Assembly (NCBI GenBank): GCA_947585105.1
Contig: CANPWV010000006.1
Coordinates: 1-55,924, forward strand
DNA: 55,924 bases
Reading direction: 5' to 3'
From: an uncultured Clostridia bacterium
Lineage (GTDB): Bacteria > Bacillota > Clostridia > TANB77 > CAG-508
The notes under the pieces were generated by a model. That model had not been told where the DNA came from and made no database searches. It worked only from the letters and a program-made list of their open reading frames with translations. The stretch's first letter is position 1. Every line of letters begins with the position of its first letter. Below are positions 18,131 through 28,655 of this stretch, piece after piece. Both the position numbers and the translations under genes were made by a program.

Positions 18131-19039
18131 ATGTGGTTAGTATTTACAATACTTACAACGCTTAGCTGGGGCGTTGCTGAAGTATTTTATAAAATGGGAG
18201 CAGAAAGATCAACAAAATATACTCATTTAAGAACTGGAATTTTTATAGGTTTAGCTATGGGTATACATGCAGTGTTTATTTTGTTGACTAGAAATGTAGG
18301 ATTTCACCCAATAAATATAATTTATTATTTTCCAGTGTTTTTCTTGTATATGCTTTCAATGATTTTGTCTTGTTATGGTGTAAGATTCATTGAAAATACA
18401 GTTTCATCAGTTGTTGAAGAATTTTCAACAGTAATTACTGCTGGACTTTGTTTCTTTATTTTGGGAGAAAGAGTTAGCGGAATTTCAGCTTTTGCTATGG
18501 CGCTTTTAACAATTGGCGTTGTTATGCTTGCAATGTTTGAAACTAAAAATGAAAATGAAAGGCCAAAAGATTTAACAAAAAAGATGTTAATAGTTGGCTT
18601 TATAATGGCTTTGATGTACGCGCTTTTAGATGGTATAGGAACATTTTTAGATGTATTTTATTTAGATATGGAAACAACTCCTTTAAAATATGTTACAGAA
18701 AATACAATCGAAGATGTTGCAAATACGGCTTATGAGTTTTCATTTTTAATTACAGCAATTATTTTTTACATATATTTAAAAATAAAAAAAGAAAAATTCA
18801 CATTTAAAGGTGAGAAAATTAGAATTACAACAGGTATTTTAGAAACATTAGGACAGGCTTTTTATGTATATTCATTTTCAGGAAATGATATAATTGCTGT
18901 TTCAATAATGTCTTTTATGTCAGTAATATCAGTAGTTTTATCAAGAATATTCTTAAAAGAAAAAATGACAAAAAAGCAATATGTTGCAATTGTAATGGCT
19001 TTGATTGGAGTTATAATTTTAGGTTTTGTTGGGGAATAA
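18131..19039 (+). CDS. EamA/DMT-superfamily transporter
   Basis: A 302-residue membrane protein with about ten hydrophobic helices in two halves, the EamA layout. The second half ends with the repeat-like AIVMALIGVIILGFVGE. A longer loop (about 180-200) separates the halves. The family exports amino acids and related metabolites; the substrate is unknown. It starts 6 bp after the PLP enzyme gene and is almost certainly co-transcribed with it. Confidence 0.87.
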   Translation: MWLVFTILTTLSWGVAEVFYKMGAERSTKYTHLRTGIFIGLAMGIHAVFILLTRNVGFHPINIIYYFPVFFLYMLSMILSCYGVRFIENTVSSVVEEFSTVITAGLCFFILGERVSGISAFAMALLTIGVVMLAMFETKNENERPKDLTKKMLIVGFIMALMYALLDGIGTFLDVFYLDMETTPLKYVTENTIEDVANTAYEFSFLITAIIFYIYLKIKKEKFTFKGEKIRITTGILETLGQAFYVYSFSGNDIIAVSIMSFMSVISVVLSRIFLKEKMTKKQYVAIVMALIGVIILGFVGE

Positions 19040-19125
19040 AAATTTAAAAAATTTTTGATTTTTTAAGATTAGTTTAAGGTTTTATAAGTATATTATATTT
19101 ATAAAATCCCCAAAAAAATATAAAA

Positions 19126-19175
19126 TAAAACTGCTTAAGAAAAAATAAAAAAATTTCTTAAGCAGTTTTATTTTG
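19126..19175 (+). terminator. Terminator after the DMT transporter gene
   Basis: AAAACTGCTTAAG / CTTAAGCAGTTTT stem with an A/T-rich loop and a following ATTTTG. Confidence 0.85.
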
Positions 19176-19230
19176 TTCTTTTTACCAAAAAACTATAATA
19201 TAATTTAAAAAGATTTATAGGAGGTAGAAA

Positions 19231-19619
19231 ATGGAAGAAAAGAATTTTGATGGGATGAAAACTTTAAAAATTTTTCTAAAATCATTTTTGATAGAAATAA
19301 TTATTTCTATTTTAGGAATGTTTATTTTAGCTTTAATTTTAAGCAAAACAAATGTAAGCGATAATATTATGGGAAACACAATTATTGGAATATCTTGCTT
19401 TTCAATAATTTTAGGAGGACTTATTTGTAGTAGAAAACTTGAAATGAAAGGAATTGTCTCAGGCGGAATAGAAGGGATTATATATATGATAATTTTATAT
19501 TTGATTTCAAGTATAGTAAGTGGTAATTTTTCTTTAGGAATCCAAGGAATTATCATGATACTTCTTCGGAATTATATCTCGGATGTGTTGGTGGAATAAT
19601 TGGAGCTAATTTAAAATAG
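19231..19619 (+). CDS. TIGR04086-like four-helix membrane protein, two CGG shifts
   Basis: With two +1 skips (C 19567 and C 19580, 13 nt apart) the frame gives 128 residues ending GIISGCVGGIIGANLK. This glycine-rich last helix and short tail fit the TIGR04086 family of small Clostridia membrane proteins. Without the skips the frame runs off its hydrophobic pattern and loses the last helix. Four hydrophobic segments are visible. The function in the family is unknown. The ribosome site is AGGAGGTAG. This is one of the clearest cases for CGGN being read as Gly, because two sites must both be bypassed within five codons. Confidence 0.8.
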
Positions 19620-19701
19620 AAAAAAGTTGAAAAAGTCTTGTAAATTTCTTTAAAAAATGATAATATCATATAGAAATTATCTATAGGGAGATTTTTTGAA
19701 A

Positions 19702-20334
19702 ATGCAAATGATAAGTTTTAATAAAAAAGGTATAACTTTGATAGCCTTAGTTATAACAATAGTAGTATTTATGATAATACTTGGAATTACTTTAAATTAT
19801 GGATTGTCTGAGATACATGATGTAACAAATAAAAAGACAGAATCAGAACTTTCAATAGTTCAAGAAGCAATTATGCAAAGATACGCGAAAGTTAAATCTT
19901 CAAATGAGTTAGGAAAAATTGCTCCAGGAATAAATTCAGATTCTCAGTTAAGTTCTGATGAAGGTCGTCCAAGTGGATTTGTTGGAACTAGACTTTGTAG
20001 TAGTAGCCAGATTTCAAGTAATGGATTTCCAAGTGTTACTCCTATGGTTGTTTATGAAAAAAATTGCAATGACAAAACTTATGAGGAATATTATTATTTA
20101 TTAAATGAAGCTGATTTAGTAGATCTTGGAATTGAAAAAGGTGATAATACTAATGTTTCTGGTGATGCCTCAACAAAAGAACTTAGTTATATAGTTAATT
20201 ATTCAACAGGAGAAGTTTTTGACATTGCTAAGAAAAAATATCACGCTACAGATACAAATGATGGTGACCCTGTTTATAAACAACCAACAGATGTTACAAC
20301 AAATCAAGTAGAATATGATTTTAATGATGATTAA
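19702..20334 (+). CDS. Intact pilin-like protein with full N-terminal helix
   Basis: About 210 residues. The N-terminus NKKGITLIALVITIVVFMII is a prepilin-type segment: basic residues, a Gly before the likely cleavage site, then a hydrophobic helix. This is the complete form of the helix that the three cassettes carry only in half. The C-terminal domain has GFVGTRL, YEEYYYLLNEADL, LGIEKGD and YIVNYSTGEVFD, matching the middle domain of cassette B. The start may be ATG 19702 or TTG 19696 behind AGGGAG. The processing peptidase is not in the window. It lies 9 bp ahead of murB and may share its transcript. Confidence 0.8.
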   Translation: MQMISFNKKGITLIALVITIVVFMIILGITLNYGLSEIHDVTNKKTESELSIVQEAIMQRYAKVKSSNELGKIAPGINSDSQLSSDEGRPSGFVGTRLCSSSQISSNGFPSVTPMVVYEKNCNDKTYEEYYYLLNEADLVDLGIEKGDNTNVSGDASTKELSYIVNYSTGEVFDIAKKKYHATDTNDGDPVYKQPTDVTTNQVEYDFNDD

Positions 20335-20343
20335 AGGAGACTT

Positions 20344-21256
20344 ATGGTTGATATAAAAGAAAATTTACGGAAAAATACTGCCACAAAACCAGATTTTTTG
20401 TGATGAGCTTATGAAAAATCATACATCTTTTAAAATTGGTGGGCCAGCTGATTTTTTTGTAAAATTTAAAAATATAGATGAATTGAAAAAAGTTAAAAGT
20501 TTTGCAATTTCAAACAACATTCCATTTTATATTATTGGAAATGGAAGTAATCTTTTAGTTAGAGATAAGGGAATTAGAGGAATTGTTGGAAAAATTGAGT
20601 TTGATAAAATTAAAATAGATGAAAAAACAGGAAAAGTTATTGTAAGTAGTGATTATCCTGTGAGTAAGTTAGCTAGAAAATGTGCAAAACTTGGATTGTC
20701 AAAAATGGAATTTTTAGTTGGAATTCCTGGAACTATTGGCGGAGCTGTAAAAATGAACTGTGGCGCTTATGGAGGAGAAATTAAAGATATTTTAGTAAAA
20801 ACAACATATTTAGATGAAAACTTAGAAATAAAAGAAATGTTAAATGAAGAACTACATTTTGATTATAGACATAGTATTTTTTCTGAAAAGCCAGAATATA
20901 TAGTTTTAGAGACAGAATTACAATTAGAAAAAGATTTAGAAGAAAATATAAATTCTAGAATAGATGAAATGATGAAACAAAGACTAGAAAAACAGCCTAC
21001 AAATTACCCATCTGCTGGAAGTACATTTAAAAGACTTAAAGATAAAGCTACAGCTAAATTAATCGATGATTGTGGATTAAAAGGTTATAGAGTAGGTGGT
21101 GCTGAAGTTTCAACTAAACACGCTGGTTTCATTATAAATGTTGATAATTCTACTGCAAAAGATGTTCTAACTATTATTGAAACAGTTAAAACTAAAGTGT
21201 ACGAAAGATTTAAAGAAAAGATAGAACTTGAAGTTATAGTAATAGGAGAAGAATAA
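20344..21256 (+). CDS. murB: UDP-N-acetylenolpyruvoylglucosamine reductase MurB, one CGG shift
   Basis: The FAD enzyme that makes UDP-MurNAc for peptidoglycan. The start is ATG 20344 behind AAAGGAGACTT. After VDIKENL an in-frame CGG (C 20368) must be skipped; the protein then reads GKILPQNQIF and CDELMKNHTSFKIGG, giving 303 residues, the usual size. Without the skip the frame stops after 19 codons. Visible motifs are IGNGSNLLV (FAD), GIPGTIGGAVKMN and YPSAGSTFKR with the catalytic Ser. It overlaps yvcK by one base (TAATG). An internal start at ATG 20411 would lose about 22 residues, so internal initiation cannot be fully excluded. Confidence 0.93.
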
Positions 21257-22834
21257 TGAAATCTTTTTTAGAATGGTTTAAAGCTGGTACAAAAGTAAAA
21301 AGATGGATATTTTTAATCGTAGTAGGAATTACTTTAGTTTGTTATGCGTTTGCGCAAGTTTTAACTTGTGACACTATTAATATAAAAGACATTATAGGAA
21401 AAATTATAATAACTTTTGTTATTGGATTTGTCGCTATTATCGTTGGAATTATTTTTATTCAAAAGAGAAATCTTGAAATATTAATTGAAGCAAATGATGT
21501 AAATTCTGAAAAGCGAAAAAACGCTAAAGTTAATATAAAATCATTGATATTTAATAGAAAAGTTTATGATGAAGGGCCAAAAATTGTTGTAATTGGCGGT
21601 GGAGAAGGTTTAAATACGGTAATTCGTGGACTTAAAAAATACACAAATAATATTACAGCGATAGTCACAATGTCTGATTATGGAGAAGATCCTAGCCGTT
21701 CTAGAGAAATGTTAGAAACATTGCCAATGGAAGACATTAAAGGAAGTATATCTGCTCTTTCTGAACAAGAAAAATTAATGTCAAAACTTATGAATTTTAA
21801 TTTTAAAGATGATAGATTAAAAGACCTAAATTTTGGCGATATTTATATGCTTGCTATGAGTGAGATTTATGATAATGTTCCAGAGGCGATTAGAAAAAGT
21901 ACAGAAGTATTAAATATTACTGGACAAGTTTTACCTGTAACTCTAGATGAGATAAAGATTTGCGCTGAACTTACAGATGGAACTACTATCGAAAGAAAAA
22001 GTAATATTTTGAAAGTAGTTTCAGAAAAAATAGAAACTATAAATAGAGTTTATATTAGTCCATCAAATTGTAGACCAGCTCCCGGTGTTTTGGAAGCAAT
22101 AAGTAAAGCTGAGGCTATTATAATTGGTCCTCGGAAGTTTGTACACAAATGTTATTCCAAATTTGCTTGTTAAAAATGTTGCAAAAACGATTAAAGAAAC
22201 AAAAGCTATAAAATTATATATTTCAAATATTATGACAGAACCGGGACAGACTGATAATTATACACTTTCAGACCATATTAGAGTTTTACATTCACATGTT
22301 GGAAGAGGAATAATTGATTATTGCTTAGCAGATACAGCTGATCTTATTCCAGAATATGTTAGAAAATATAACATGGAAGGTTCTGATATTGTTGAACTTG
22401 ATAGTTCAAAAGTTACATCACAAGGAATTAAGCTTATTAAAAGAGATTTAGCTTGTGTAGAATCTGGTGGAGTTATTAGACATAATCCAGATAAAGTAGC
22501 TAAAGTTATAATGGAACTTATTTGTAATGAGCTTAAATTTAAAGATTTACAAAATGATCCAGAATATATGCTTGTAGAATCAGTGTTAAAAAATCAAAAG
22601 AAATATATTGCTAAACTTGAAAAGAAAAGCAAAAAGCAAAAATCTATCGTAAAAAAAGCTACAAATAAAGTTGATAAAAAGAAATCAAAGAGTAAATTTG
22701 CTACAAAATATAAAGACAGAGTTAAAGCAATTCAAAACTCTGATACTCAGACAATTGAAAATAGAAAGATTGCTGAAGAAATTGCTAAAATGGAGGCAAA
22801 GCTAAATAAAAAAGTAAAATCAAAAGAAAAATAA
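21256..22834 (+). CDS. YvcK/CofD-like protein with membrane N-terminus, one CGG shift
   Basis: With C 22132 skipped the protein has 525 residues and reads IIIGP-GSLYTNVIPNLLV, the conserved YvcK block, across the shift. Two membrane helices occupy residues about 17-72. The nucleotide-binding loop is IGGGEGLNTVIRGLKKYTNN, and a long Lys-rich tail follows (about 455-525). YvcK proteins bind UDP-GlcNAc and are needed for wall growth on gluconeogenic carbon. This one departs from the usual GGGTGLS...DDGGSSG pattern, having Glu for Thr and SDYGEDPS, so its ligand may differ. It overlaps murB by one base, fitting a wall-precursor operon. Confidence 0.87.
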
Positions 22835-22851
22835 ATTTATAGGGGTTACAA

Positions 22852-24901
22852 ATGAAATTTTTAGAAGAAGATTTGAATTTAAAAAATGGACTTGGAAAAG
22901 AGTGGATCATTTCAAATGGTCTTGGTGCTTTTTGTAGTAGTTCTATAATTGGAGCTAATACTAGAAGATATCATGGACTACTTGTTGCTCCACTTTTACC
23001 ACCAGCAAAAAGATATGTTCTAATTTCAAAACTTGATGAAACTTTGAAAATCGGAGACAAAAGTTTTGACTTGTTTACAAATGTCTGTGAAAACTATGTC
23101 TCAAGCGGTTTTAAATATCAAGAAAGCTTTGAAAAAATATATGTTCCAGAATTTATTTATAAAATTGGAAATGTAAAAATAACTAAAAATATTTCTATGA
23201 TTTATGGAAAAAATATAGTTTGCGTAACATATAAAATTCAAGGATTAAAAGAAGATGGAAGTTTAACACTTACTCCAATAGTTAATTTTAGAGATTTCCA
23301 TAGCTTAAATACAAATCATAATTATTCATTAAAACAAAAAATTGATAAAAGCAAAGTTCGTGTTGAAGTTGATGGAAATGGCGCAATACCAATTTATATG
23401 TATGTAAATAATTCTAATTATATTGAACATTTTAATGATAATTTTAAGAATATGTATTACATAAAAGAAGAAGAAAGAGGATTTTATCCAGAAGAAGATT
23501 TGGCTGTTCCTGGAAGATTTGAAATTCCTCTAAAAGCTGGGGAAGAAAATAAAATATCTTTTATAGGATCTTTGGAAGAAAATATTGAAGAAATAGATGG
23601 TTTCAAAGTTGTAGAAGATGAGGAAAAAAGACTAAAAGATATTGAAAAACAAGCAAATTTAGATTTGAAGCCTGAAAAAATGACAAAGAAATATAAAGAT
23701 TATAATGAATTTATGGACAAGCTTGTAAGAGCTACAGATTCTTTTATTATATATAGACCATCATTTATGTTACATTCTATGCTTGCTGGTTTTCCTTGGT
23801 TTTTAGACTGGGGAAGAGATTCTATGATTGCTTATGAAGGAATATTTTTACTTACTAAAAGATTTGATTTAGCTAGAGAAATCTTGCTTACATATACTAG
23901 AGATATAAAATTTGGATTAGTTCCAAATGGCTATTCTGGTTATGATAATAGACCACTTTATAATAGTGTAGATAGTTCACTTTTGTTATTTGAGCAAGTT
24001 AATAAATTCTTAAAATATACAAATGACTATGATTTCATAAAAGAAAATATTTATGAAAAATTAAAATTAGTAATTTCAAACTATGAAAAAGGAATTGATT
24101 TAGACAATAATAATATTTATATTGATAAGACAGACGGGTTATTAGTATCACGGAACTCCAAATACTCAGAACACTTGGATGGATGTAAAGATTGGCGATT
24201 TTGCTGTAACTCCAAGAAACGGAAAAGTTGTTGAAATAAACGCGCTTTGGTATAACGCTTTAAAAACATTAGAATATTTGGCAAAAAAATTTGATGATGA
24301 AGAATTAGAAAAAGAGCTTAAATCAAAGGCTTCAGCTCATAAAAAGAGCTTCAATAAAAAGTTTTATAATGAAAAGAAAAATTCTTTATATGATGTATTA
24401 GAAGATGAAAAAGTAAGACCAAATCAGTTATTTGCTTTTGCCACAAAATATCCGGTTTGGGATTTTAAAAATGAAAATACAATGAAGATTTTTGAAACAA
24501 TAGATAATGAGCTTTTATTAAAACACGGATTAAGAACACTTTCAAAATTTGACAAAGATTATATTCCAGAATATAGTGGGGACAGTAGAAAGAGAGATAG
24601 TAGTTATCATCAAGGTGTTCCTTGGCCATGGCTTTTAGGTTTATATTTTGATAGTTTAAAAAATCTGATTTCAAATGAAAAAGATAAAATAAAGAAACAA
24701 GTTTTACAAGATAAATTAAATGATTTTATAGAAACTACTTACAATACTTTTAGAAAGGAAATCGATAAAGAAGAAGGAATAGGAAGTATATCAGAATTAT
24801 ATGACTCTAAACCTCCATATAAACCAGGAGGAACACCATCACAGGCTTGGAGCATATCTGAAGTTCTTCGTATTTCCTATGAATATAAAGATTTAATTTA
24901 A
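22852..24901 (+). CDS. Glycogen debranching-type amylo-alpha-1,6-glucosidase, one CGG shift
   Basis: With C 24151 skipped the protein is 682 residues, normal for bacterial debranching enzymes of this type. The N-terminal domain opens EWIISNGLGAFCSSSIIGANTRRYHGLLV (residues about 18-46). The catalytic (alpha/alpha)6 domain has GFPWFLDWGRDSMIAYEG, then across the shift LLVS-GTPNTQNTWMDVKIGD, then PWPWLLGLYFDS. The shift lies just before the TWMD substrate-binding block, so an unshifted product would be inactive. It would cut alpha-1,6 branches in glycogen-like polymer. It follows the yvcK-like gene by 17 bp. Confidence 0.9.
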
Positions 24902-24911
24902 GGTTTTGTTT

Positions 24912-25839
24912 ATGAGAAATGACACAGAATTTTACAAGATGATAAAGAAAATATGCGATGAAAAAGAAATCTTTATGAGAGAAGCTTCTTTCGGTTATGT
25001 GACAGAACTTTCAAAAGATGGAAAAGTTCGTCATATTGTTGGAGAAATGTTAGAACTAAATAGTGCTTCAAGTTATAAGATAGCTAGTGATAAATTTGCT
25101 TGTTATAGCGCTTTAGTTCAAAATGAAATTCCTAGTATAAAATATAATATGATTTTTAATCCAGAAACTAGAAGCAAATATGAAAATGATGATGTAAAAA
25201 AAGCGATTATTTTATTTAATAGTTACGGAAAAAAGGCTATTTTAAAGGCAAATAATTCTTCTGAAGGAAAAGATGTTTTTTATATAACATCTGAAGAGGA
25301 GCTTAAAAAGAAAATTATTTATGAATTTGCCAAACGGACAAGATAGCGTAAGTATTTGTCCATTTTACAATATTGGTTATGAATATAGAGCAATATTCTT
25401 AGATGGTGAAATTATATTTTGCTTCAAAAAAGAAAAGCCTTATGTTATAGGTGATGGAAAGAAAAATTTAAGAGATCTTGTTTCAAATTTAGATGTGACA
25501 GATTTTTATGAATATTTAGATTTTGATTATATTCCAAAAGAAGGCGAGAAAGTTGAAATTTCATGGAAACATAATTTAGCTTTAGGTGGAGTTCCAAATT
25601 TAGAAATTGATGATAATACTAGAAAAAGAGTATATGATTTAGCAAAAAGGGCTGGAAATTCAATTGGAATAAAGTTTGCGAGTATTGATATTGCTGAGAT
25701 TAAAGATAATAATGAATTACTTGTAATGGAGATTAATTCTACAGTCTCTATGAACAAATTTGCAAGTATTGTTTCAAACGGGTTACAAATTGAATACGAA
25801 ATCTTTTCAAAATCGATAGATAAAATGTTTGAGGCTTAA
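24912..25839 (+). CDS. ATP-grasp family ligase, one CGG shift
   Basis: With C 25335 skipped it is 308 residues, reading KIIYEFAK-GQDSVSICPFYNIGYEYRA. It shows the ATP-grasp layout: the nucleotide-binding Lys in AILKANNSSEGKDVF, the strand EYRAIFLDGEIIFCFKKE, and the metal-binding end VMEINSTVSMNKF. ATP-grasp enzymes join a carboxylate to an amine or thiol via an acyl phosphate. The substrate is unknown; the fold resembles RimK/cyanophycin-synthetase-type enzymes. The start is ATG 24912, 11 nt after the debranching gene, so the two are co-transcribed. Confidence 0.82.
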
Positions 25840-25844
25840 AAGCC

Positions 25845-25873
25845 TTGACATTTTTTTCTTTTTTTTATATACT
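25845..25873 (+). promoter_or_regulatory. Promoter of the autolysin gene
   Basis: TTGACA, 17 bp, TATACT, ahead of a TTTGGAGGAAAAA ribosome site. Confidence 0.85.
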
Positions 25874-25908
25874 TTACTTGTATAAAAAGGAAAAATTTGG
25901 AGGAAAAA

Positions 25909-27369
25909 ATGAACAAAAGAATAAGAAAACTTTTATTTTTTATTATAGTTTTTAATATAATTTTATTTTTGTTTACTACGAAGACATTTGCTAGAGAAAT
26001 ATCAGAAGATATTGATTCAATAGATGATAGCCAATATCCTGGAATTAAAGCTATGATACAAGATTTAAAATCAAGACACCCAAATTGGAAGTTTAAAGTT
26101 GAATATACAAATCTTAGTTGGGAAGAAGTAATAAACGCTGAACATCAAGGCCATAGTGCATCTGTTAGTCCTTCAAATCTTGTTCAAGCTGATTCTCCTA
26201 GTTATGGAGGTCTTTGGATTTGCGAGATCTGTGAAAATCAGAGATATGATACAGGAAGTTGGTATTGCGCTTCTGTAGAAGCTTTAGAATATATGATGGA
26301 TCCTAGAAATTCTTTAAATGATTCAGATTTATTCCAATTTATGCAATTATCTGGTTTTGACAATTTTGATAATGAAACAGTTAGAAATACTTTGAAGCAA
26401 ATGGCTTCAAAATATCCTTTAATAAATGATGAATGTATAAATGCTACGATTGAGGCTGCAAATACATATAAAGTTGATCCATATTACATAATGGCAAAAA
26501 TATTAGAAGAGCAATCTGTAACTTCTCCTTTATATACAGGTGAAGGTTATAACGGTCTTTATAAAGGTTATTATAATTTATTTAATATAGGAGCTACTGC
26601 TACATCTGGAAATCGAGGAGATGTAATTATAAATGGATTATCTTACGCTGCTTCACAAAATTGGGATTCAAAATCAGCTTCTATTAAAGGCGGAGTTCAA
26701 ATAATTGCTAAAAATTATATTTCTCAAGAGCAAGATACTTTATATTATCAAAAGTTTGATGTAATAGGTGATTCAAAATATGAACACCAATATCAGCAAA
26801 ATGTTTTAGGAGCTCAAACAGCTGGCTCAAATTTGAAAAAATTATATTCTACTTATGATCCAAATTTAAATAACAATTATAGTTTTATAATTCCTTTATA
26901 TAGGGGAACTCCTAGTGAGAAGTGTCCAAGACCAGCTATAGATAGACAACATACATTATCAAGTTTAAATGGGATTGCAGGTGACGTAAATGGAGACAAT
27001 CAAGTAAACATAGGTGATGTCATATATTTAATTAATTATATAAATGGAAAAGTACAAATTCCTGACAATAAACTTCCACTTGCTAGAGTTTGTGGAAATA
27101 ATAATTTGACAATAGGTGATGCTATTTTATTAATAAATTATATAAACGGAAAAGCGGTTTTGAAAAATGTCGGAGTTATTACTTCTACTCTAAATCAAAC
27201 TACAACAGTAAAATTATTACCAAATGGTTCAGACTATAAAAACATATCACAAGGAATGGAAATAAAAATTTTAAAATTAGCTGAAAGCCCTGTTGCTGAT
27301 GTTTACTGGGATTTAGTTGTAGGCTCAAATGGCGTATATGGCTATATTCCTAGAAATAATTATAACTAA
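25909..27369 (+). CDS. Secreted N-acetylglucosaminidase with dockerin and SH3-like domains
   Basis: 486 residues. A signal peptide covers about residues 1-28. A glucosaminidase domain (about 45-340) follows, with the catalytic Glu probably in YYIMAKILEEQS and the fold motif GLYKGYYNLFNIGA. A type I dockerin module comes next (about 360-425): the first repeat GDVNGDNQVNIGDVIYLINY has the canonical Asp/Asn calcium ligands; the second, CGNNNLTIGDAILLINYING, is degenerate at the start. An SH3-like domain ends the protein. It would cleave the glycan strands of peptidoglycan. The dockerin suggests docking to a cohesin on the surface; no cohesin is visible here. The start is ATG 25909 behind GGAGG. 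Confidence 0.9.
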   Translation: MNKRIRKLLFFIIVFNIILFLFTTKTFAREISEDIDSIDDSQYPGIKAMIQDLKSRHPNWKFKVEYTNLSWEEVINAEHQGHSASVSPSNLVQADSPSYGGLWICEICENQRYDTGSWYCASVEALEYMMDPRNSLNDSDLFQFMQLSGFDNFDNETVRNTLKQMASKYPLINDECINATIEAANTYKVDPYYIMAKILEEQSVTSPLYTGEGYNGLYKGYYNLFNIGATATSGNRGDVIINGLSYAASQNWDSKSASIKGGVQIIAKNYISQEQDTLYYQKFDVIGDSKYEHQYQQNVLGAQTAGSNLKKLYSTYDPNLNNNYSFIIPLYRGTPSEKCPRPAIDRQHTLSSLNGIAGDVNGDNQVNIGDVIYLINYINGKVQIPDNKLPLARVCGNNNLTIGDAILLINYINGKAVLKNVGVITSTLNQTTTVKLLPNGSDYKNISQGMEIKILKLAESPVADVYWDLVVGSNGVYGYIPRNNYN

Positions 27370-27387
27370 AGTTTTAGGAGATTGTAA

Positions 27388-28632
27388 ATGAAGAAAAATA
27401 AGTTAAATATTGCTTTAATAATATTAATAATTATTGTAGCTTTTTTGGTTATTTTAGAACTTACTACAGGTTTAGTTTCAAAAGGATTTAATTCATTAAA
27501 ACATTCATTTTTTAGATTAGTTGGAATTGAATCTAAAGAAGGAAATTCTACTGGAAATATAAATAATTATGGTTATATAACAGAAGATAATAAATATTTA
27601 TATTATATGTGTCCTGTTGAAAACGGGAAATATGTAGGAATTGCTAAAGTTAACAAAAAAGATTTAACAGGTCCTCAAACAATTCTAGTTAAAGGAACAT
27701 GGGAACTAACAAGTGTTAATTCTTATGGAGATTATATTTATTTTGTTACTTTAAGTCAAAACGAAGTTGACGAAAATGACGAAAAAGCTGACGAAGTAGA
27801 TAATAAAATTCATAGAGTAAGTAAAAGCGGAGATCAGAAAGACGAAATTTTAAATGATAATGAATTTCACAATTATGATTATAAAATGACTGTAATAGGC
27901 GGAAAAATCTATTATATAGGCGAAGACGAATGTATATGGTATATGGACTTAAATGGAAAAAATAAAAAGAAACTAAACAACAATAAAACAGGTTTTGAAG
28001 CAATTAGTGATAAATATATTTTATATAATCTTCCAAAAATGAAAGATGGAGAAGAATTACCAGTTTCATATATAATGGATAGAAACGGAAAAAATCAAAG
28101 AGAAATAAATGGAGATAAAATTTATACTCCAGTTATTTATAATAATTATATTTTTTATTTAACAGAAGATAGATATATCCATAGAGTAGGCGTAGATGGA
28201 AAAAATGATATAATGTTATCTGACTCAAAAGCTTATAATTTAAATGTTTCTGATGATGGAGTTTTTTATTTAGATTATGTTTATTCAAGTGATAACGAAA
28301 TAGAAGCTTTAGCTATTTATAGAATGGATTTTGATGGAAAAAATAATAAGAAAATATATGAATTAAAAGAAAGTACAAATTCAGTTTGCTTATTAAAAGA
28401 TTGGGTATTTTTCATAGATAGTGATGAAGACAGTATGTATATGGACATAGTTTCGCCAGATGGAAAGCAACATATAAATTTAATTACATTAGATTTTGCT
28501 GACTATTATTATTTAGAAGATTTATTAGAAGAAAGAAAAAATGAAATTGCAGAAGGTGAAGAAAATAGTTCAGGAGAAGATACAAATAATCAAGTAGAAA
28601 ATAACAATGTTTCAAACGAAGTTCAAAATTAA
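27388..28632 (+). CDS. Membrane-anchored beta-propeller-like protein (DUF5050-like)
   Basis: 414 residues with one N-terminal membrane helix (about 7-29). About six repeats of a four-strand type follow, with recurrent patterns such as [37 protein letters not shown] and [11 protein letters not shown]. This Trp/Tyr-x-x-Asp-x-x-Gly-Lys-Asn pattern is typical of DUF5050 propellers in Clostridia. The C-terminal tail is acidic and Asn-rich. It probably faces outward and binds a ligand; the function is unknown. It sits 18 bp after the autolysin gene and 23 bp before guaB. Confidence 0.75.
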   Translation: MKKNKLNIALIILIIIVAFLVILELTTGLVSKGFNSLKHSFFRLVGIESKEGNSTGNINNYGYITEDNKYLYYMCPVENGKYVGIAKVNKKDLTGPQTILVKGTWELTSVNSYGDYIYFVTLSQNEVDENDEKADEVDNKIHRVSKSGDQKDEILNDNEFHNYDYKMTVIGGKIYYIGEDECIWYMDLNGKNKKKLNNNKTGFEAISDKYILYNLPKMKDGEELPVSYIMDRNGKNQREINGDKIYTPVIYNNYIFYLTEDRYIHRVGVDGKNDIMLSDSKAYNLNVSDDGVFYLDYVYSSDNEIEALAIYRMDFDGKNNKKIYELKESTNSVCLLKDWVFFIDSDEDSMYMDIVSPDGKQHINLITLDFADYYYLEDLLEERKNEIAEGEENSSGEDTNNQVENNNVSNEVQN

Positions 28633-28655
28633 TAAAGAAAGAGGGGATTTTAAAA

